Positions 60,379 to 64,000 of a stretch of 64,000 nucleotides of DNA are shown one piece after another. Every line of letters begins with the position of its first letter. Position 1 is the first letter of the stretch. Origin of the DNA: Bacteroidota bacterium. GTDB taxonomy: Bacteria > Bacteroidota > Ignavibacteria > Ignavibacteriales > Ignavibacteriaceae. A program made the position numbers and the translations under genes. Below the pieces are notes generated by a model. The model did not search any database. It was not told where the DNA came from and saw nothing but the letters and a program-made list of their open reading frames with translations. The stretch is from the NCBI GenBank assembly GCA_022573715.1, contig JACZTL010000001.1, positions 1-64,000 on the forward strand. The letters run 5' to 3'.

Positions 60379-62818
60379 CGTAAAATAATTTAACATCATT
60401 AAAAATTGACTTCTGTTTGTATTTTGCAACACTGCCTAAAATTGCTTGTCTTAATATCGCACCTCCCGGGTCAACTTCTTTGTCACTTTTTATTAAAATT
60501 TGAAATCTGTAATAGCCCTTAAGTTTTGCAATTATGGCGTAGGTTGGTTTAGATATATTTAACCATTTTTTATAGGGAAGCAGTGCGTTGTAAAAATCAT
60601 TTATAGCCCCATTAGCTCTTTTTTCATTTAGGTCTTTAGCTTCAATAAGTGCAAGTTTAACAAATGGAGGATATTTTAATTTTTCTCTGTGATAAATTTC
60701 ATTTTTGTACAACCCTTCATAATCGTTCTTTAATACTTTCTGTAAAGTCGGATTTGAATCATTTTGTGTCTGTATCAATACTTCACCTTTTTTATCGCTT
60801 CTCCCTGCCCTGCCTGAAACTTGAGTAAGTAATTGAAATGTTCTTTCGTCTGCTCTGAAATCTGGAAGCCAAAGACTTGTCTCAGCTGCAACAACTCCTA
60901 CTAAAGTTACTCTTGAAAAATCTAATCCCTTTGAAACCATCTGTGTTCCAACAAGAATATCTATTTGTCCCTGTCCAAAGGCAAATAATATTTTACTTAA
61001 AGAATTTTTCTTGGAAATTGCATCTGAATCTACTCTTCTAATTCGTGCATTGGAAAAATAAAACTCCAGTTCGTCTTCTACTCTTTCCGTTCCCGTCCCA
61101 AAATATTTAATAGAAAAAGAGCCGCAATGTGTGCAGGCATTTGACACTTTTTTAATCAATCCGCAATAATGACACAGTAATGTGTTTTTATTAATATGAT
61201 AAACCAACGGAACAGAACAGTTTTCACAAGTCTCAATTTCAGAACAATCTTCACAAAAGACTTGTGTTGAAAAACCGCGCCTGTTTTGGAAAATTATTAT
61301 TCCCTCTTTTTTCTCCAGTCTTTTCTCAATTTCAATAAGTAACGTTTTGGAAAAAATATTTTCCATTCTATTTGCTTTTCTTTCCTTCGCAATATTTATC
61401 AGTTTTATTATGGGCATTTTGGCGTTATCTACTCTTTTTCTTAATTCCAATAATTTATGCTTCCCATTTCTTGCGTTATACATACTTTCAATTGAAGGTG
61501 TAGCAGAACCAAGAAGAACAGGACAATTATTGAATTTACCGAGCATAATTGCACAATCCCTTGCATGATATTTGGGTGACGAATCCGACTGTTTGTAACT
61601 TGAATCGTGTTCTTCATCTATTACAATTAGACCTAAATTTTTTAATGGTGAGAACAAGGCAGACCGGGCTCCTATTACAATCTTAGCTTTTCCGTTTAAG
61701 ATTTTTCTCCAACTATCGTATCTTTCCCCCAAAGACATTCTGCTGTGAATAACAGCAACTTCATTCCTAAAATTGTTTGTAAGTCTGCTTGTAATTTGCG
61801 GAGTAAGTGATATTTCAGGTACTAACAGAAGCGCTGTTTTTTTTAAGCTCAGTGTCTTCTTTATCAATTCAATATATACTTGAGTTTTCCCGCTTCCTGT
61901 GACTCCGTGCAAAAGATAAGTCTGAAATGATCTTTTGCTTATTGATTCACTTACAATTTTAATTACTTCATTTTGTTTTGGTGTAAGTTCAAAATCCAAA
62001 AGTTTTTCTGAATATGCTTCATAATATTTTCTCTCAACTTCTTTTTCGTATATCTCAACAAGTTCTTTTTTTTCTAAACCTTTAATTGATGATTGAGATG
62101 AATTAGTTTTCTGTATTAAATCCGTTACTTTTATATCTTTGTTTTTTAAAGCAATTAGTTCCAATAATATTTTTAGCTGTTTCGGTGAGCGTCTTTCAAT
62201 CTCCGGCAATATAGCATAAATCTCTTCTAAAGGGTTTTTAAGTTTTGCATAGTTCACCTTCTTTACTTTTACTTTCCCTTCATCCAGTTGCGTTATTACA
62301 GTTACTGCGGATAATTTTTCCAAAGAATTAATTGTTGAGTAAATATTTTTTTTGCCTATAATTTTTTGAAGGTAAGAAAATGATATTTCTTCTTTTGCGA
62401 CAAGACATTCCAGCACTTTTTCTTTTACAGAATTTTTTCCACTTACTTTATTTAATAATTCATTACAGATCTCCTTGTTAACGATAATTTTCTTTTTTGA
62501 TTCTACATCTAAACCGTAAGGGATGCCTAATTTTAATGCTTCGCCCAAAGAAGATAAATAATATTCCGAAAGCCAGTTATAAAATTTAAAAGAAGTTTTG
62601 TTGAAGATAGGTTTTTCGTCTAAAATATCCTGAATTTTTTTTATTCTTACTTTAACATTGGTTTTTTCTGAAGAACTTATAACAAAGCCGGTTAATATTC
62701 TTTTTCCGAAAGGAGCTGCAACTCTTTTATAGAGCTGAATATCTTTTTGGAATTCAGAGGGGACTTTATACGTAAAAGCTTTGCGGAAAGGAAGCGGAAA
62801 AACTACTTCAACAAACAT
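60353..62818 (-). CDS. priA: Primosomal protein N' (replication restart helicase PriA)
   Basis: 821 residues on the minus strand; a superfamily 2 helicase that reloads the replisome at stalled forks. An N-terminal DNA-binding domain (VVFPLPFRKAFTYKVPS) precedes Walker A GVTGSGKTQ, DEEHDSS (DEAH-like), GSATPS, and eight zinc cysteines in CEDCSEIETCENC, HYCGL and CTHCGS. RAGR and the final domain follow. It shares its 3' end with the inserted cassette, and the scar at 58141-58196 preserves a diverged copy of its last codons. Confidence 0.96.
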   Translation of the reverse strand: MFVEVVFPLPFRKAFTYKVPSEFQKDIQLYKRVAAPFGKRILTGFVISSSEKTNVKVRIKKIQDILDEKPIFNKTSFKFYNWLSEYYLSSLGEALKLGIPYGLDVESKKKIIVNKEICNELLNKVSGKNSVKEKVLECLVAKEEISFSYLQKIIGKKNIYSTINSLEKLSAVTVITQLDEGKVKVKKVNYAKLKNPLEEIYAILPEIERRSPKQLKILLELIALKNKDIKVTDLIQKTNSSQSSIKGLEKKELVEIYEKEVERKYYEAYSEKLLDFELTPKQNEVIKIVSESISKRSFQTYLLHGVTGSGKTQVYIELIKKTLSLKKTALLLVPEISLTPQITSRLTNNFRNEVAVIHSRMSLGERYDSWRKILNGKAKIVIGARSALFSPLKNLGLIVIDEEHDSSYKQSDSSPKYHARDCAIMLGKFNNCPVLLGSATPSIESMYNARNGKHKLLELRKRVDNAKMPIIKLINIAKERKANRMENIFSKTLLIEIEKRLEKKEGIIIFQNRRGFSTQVFCEDCSEIETCENCSVPLVYHINKNTLLCHYCGLIKKVSNACTHCGSFSIKYFGTGTERVEDELEFYFSNARIRRVDSDAISKKNSLSKILFAFGQGQIDILVGTQMVSKGLDFSRVTLVGVVAAETSLWLPDFRADERTFQLLTQVSGRAGRSDKKGEVLIQTQNDSNPTLQKVLKNDYEGLYKNEIYHREKLKYPPFVKLALIEAKDLNEKRANGAINDFYNALLPYKKWLNISKPTYAIIAKLKGYYRFQILIKSDKEVDPGGAILRQAILGSVAKYKQKSIFNDVKLFYDIDPQSMM

Positions 62819-62820
62819 TT

Positions 62821-63363
62821 TTATTTATTTTTATAATATGAAGCCAACTCTTTGTATACATTGTCATCAAAACCACTGGAATACATTTCAAACTTCAACT
62901 GTTTATAATTTTTATCCCATAAAATTCTTTTGTAATCTTTAGAAATGATCAGTTTGCCGTTTGTTGAAATTAGGCTGTCGTCTAATGCCATAGTTAAATA
63001 ATAAAATCCGTCCTCAAATCTGATCCCTTCAACTTTTTTTACGTCATTAAAATCATATATAACTTTACCGTTAAGTTGATTATTTTTTACTGATAGAAAA
63101 CGGTATTTGATAAATTTACCCTCAGACTTTAACTGGGTCACAAAGCTTTTACTCTTCAGCGTGAACTCAAAAAGATGTTTTTTATCTTGTTCAAATTCTC
63201 TTTTCCCAATTGCATTTGACTTTATGTTTAGAAAATTTACGGTAACTTTACCTGTTGTAGGAGTTCTTAAATCGATTGTATAATTTATCCGTTCTGAAAC
63301 CAAACAGCCGTTAAATAATGTTAAAGCAAATACAAGGATTAAAAAATAAATGGGTCTTTTCAT
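62821..63363 (-). CDS. Putative lipoprotein of unknown function
   Basis: 180 residues from ATG 63363. A longer frame starts 16 codons upstream, but only the inner ATG gives a proper signal peptide (KRPIYFLILVFALTLFNGC, lipobox LFNGC). The rest shows beta strands (YTIDLRTPTTGKVTVNFLNI, GKVIYDFNDVKKVEG, LTMALDDSLISTNGKLIISK) and no motif I recognise. It is 2 bp upstream of priA on the same strand, so they are likely cotranscribed. Confidence 0.75.
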   Translation of the reverse strand: MKRPIYFLILVFALTLFNGCLVSERINYTIDLRTPTTGKVTVNFLNIKSNAIGKREFEQDKKHLFEFTLKSKSFVTQLKSEGKFIKYRFLSVKNNQLNGKVIYDFNDVKKVEGIRFEDGFYYLTMALDDSLISTNGKLIISKDYKRILWDKNYKQLKFEMYSSGFDDNVYKELASYYKNK

Positions 63364-63440
63364 ATCAATTATTAAAATATAAAAAATATGGGCTTCTCTG
63401 AATATTAACATAATTAATATACAATACTAAAAATTTATTA

Positions 63441-63466
63441 GCCAACAATTAAAAAAAATTGTTGGC
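63441..63466. terminator. Hairpin upstream of the lipoprotein gene and leuS
   Basis: GCCAACAATT (63441-63450) pairs exactly with AATTGTTGGC (63457-63466), loop of six A, followed by GTTTTAT. It may terminate a transcript from either side, or form part of the leuS leader. Confidence 0.5.
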
Positions 63467-63487
63467 GTTTTATATCCCGTTTCACCG

Positions 63488-63530
63488 CTGTCCAAATAAT
63501 GAGTTGAGAAAAACTTAATAAGTTGGACAG
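63488..63530 (+). promoter_or_regulatory. Inverted repeat upstream of leuS
   Basis: CTGTCCAA (63488-63495) and TTGGACAG (63523-63530) pair exactly, with an inner AGTT/AACT stem. The structure lies about 100 nt before the leuS start. It lacks the T-box consensus, so its role (operator, leader hairpin or repeat) is open. Confidence 0.35.
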
Positions 63531-63630
63531 ATGGGGAGCTGCTTTACTTAGAAATACATTTTTACACTTCATTTTTAAGTACATTAATTTTTAGGTAAAT
63601 TTATAATTATTTTAAATTTATGTATGTAAA

Positions 63631-64000
63631 ATGCGTTACCCTTATTCTGAAATTGAAAAAAAATGGCAACATTATTGGGAAGAAAATCAAATATTTAAAA
63701 CAGATTTCTCTCAAACAGTAAACAAACTTTACTGTTTAGTAATGTTTATTTACCCTTCGGGATCAAATCTTCATTGTGGACATTGGTATAATTATGGCCC
63801 TACAGATTCCTGGGCAAGATTTAAAAAGCTAAAAGGCTTCAACATTTTTGAACCAATTGGTTATGATGCATTTGGACTTCCTGCTGAAAATTATGCTATT
63901 AAAACAGGCATCCATCCCTACGATAGTACAATGCAAAACATTGACGCAATCAGAGATCAATTAAAACAAATGGGGTGTATGTATGACTGGAATGCAGAGT
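63631..64000 (+). CDS. leuS: Leucyl-tRNA synthetase, N-terminal part (runs off the right edge)
   Basis: The frame opens at ATG 63631 and stays open to the window end (123 codons). MRYPYSEIEKKWQHYWEENQ starts as LeuS does, followed by the Rossmann HIGH-type motif in SGSNLHCGHWYNYGPTDSW and the hallmark EPIGYDAFGLPAENYAIKTG. The HIGH signature is HCGH here, as in other members of this branch. The editing domain and KMSKS motif lie outside the window. Confidence 0.95.
   Translation, partial: MRYPYSEIEKKWQHYWEENQIFKTDFSQTVNKLYCLVMFIYPSGSNLHCGHWYNYGPTDSWARFKKLKGFNIFEPIGYDAFGLPAENYAIKTGIHPYDSTMQNIDAIRDQLKQMGCMYDWNAE

Noticed and set aside
63412-63630. T-box riboswitch upstream of leuS
   Set aside because: No T-box consensus (AGGGTGGNACCGCG-like) or specifier arrangement was found; only short hairpins.

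Overview
The window is AT-rich and densely coded, and it looks like a chromosomal segment of an Ignavibacteria-like member of the Bacteroidota/Chlorobiota group. This is inferred from the PorV/PorQ-type outer-membrane protein, the omega-like RpoZ, the many envelope proteins ending their signal peptides in Ser/Ala-Gln, and a LeuS with an HCGHWYNY signature. No taxonomic search could be run. It opens inside a 16S rRNA gene read leftwards (1-406) with two tandem TTGACA-type promoters, and ends inside leuS.

Layout. (1) 846-7600: a complete SUF iron-sulfur operon (sufB-C-D-S-U, a SufT/DUF59 protein, a bacilliredoxin-like CGC protein, and an Rrf2 regulator with three cysteines), followed by a cysteine synthase-rhodanese fusion (7802-9166) and the 18-codon stump of a second Rrf2 gene. 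(2) 9577-13244: gpmI, a PorV-like barrel protein, a fatty acid hydroxylase/sterol desaturase-family enzyme. (3) Minus strand 13330-27194: a TlpA-like lipoprotein, a tiny membrane-protein gene (14309-14440), a five-gene arsenosugar-type operon (ArsS-like radical SAM, CMD peroxidase-like, DUF2064, DUF547, GT2-DUF2064 fusion) with no ArsM beside it, a GT2, a GH13 enzyme, an AI-2E-family permease, NifU-like and Mrp FeS proteins, a deoxyhypusine-synthase-like enzyme, a YwiC-like membrane protein and an SDR. A 135-bp element with 13-bp inverted ends lies at 22726-22860. (4) 28158-32446: ribosomal and translation genes rplM-rpsI, rpsB-tsf, pyrH-frr; S2 carries a very long charged tail. (5) 32589-42168: an L,D-transpeptidase-like protein whose catalytic Cys is Ser, an Omp85 protein, then yicC-gmk-rpoZ-coaBC-udg-dnaB-DUF1460. 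(6) 42188-60352: a surface polysaccharide locus (KdsC-like phosphatase, RfbB, SLBB export protein, glycosyltransferases, methyltransferases, flippase, YfhO, GT9, FdtB-like aminotransferase). (7) priA, a lipoprotein and leuS.

The right end of the polysaccharide locus is visibly scarred. A 5'-truncated and frameshifted glycosyltransferase gene starts exactly where a 46-bp diverged copy of the aminotransferase/priA convergent junction ends (58151-58196 versus 60333-60378). The FdtA-like ketoisomerase next to it has an in-frame TAG and a lost active-site His. I read this as a record of cassette replacement at the priA edge.

The most interesting units are the SUF/sulfur-redox block, the ArsM-less arsenosugar-type operon, two small proteins that are easily missed in annotation (43 and 58 residues), and the scar at priA. 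No CRISPR array, tRNA, intact transposase or prophage was seen.
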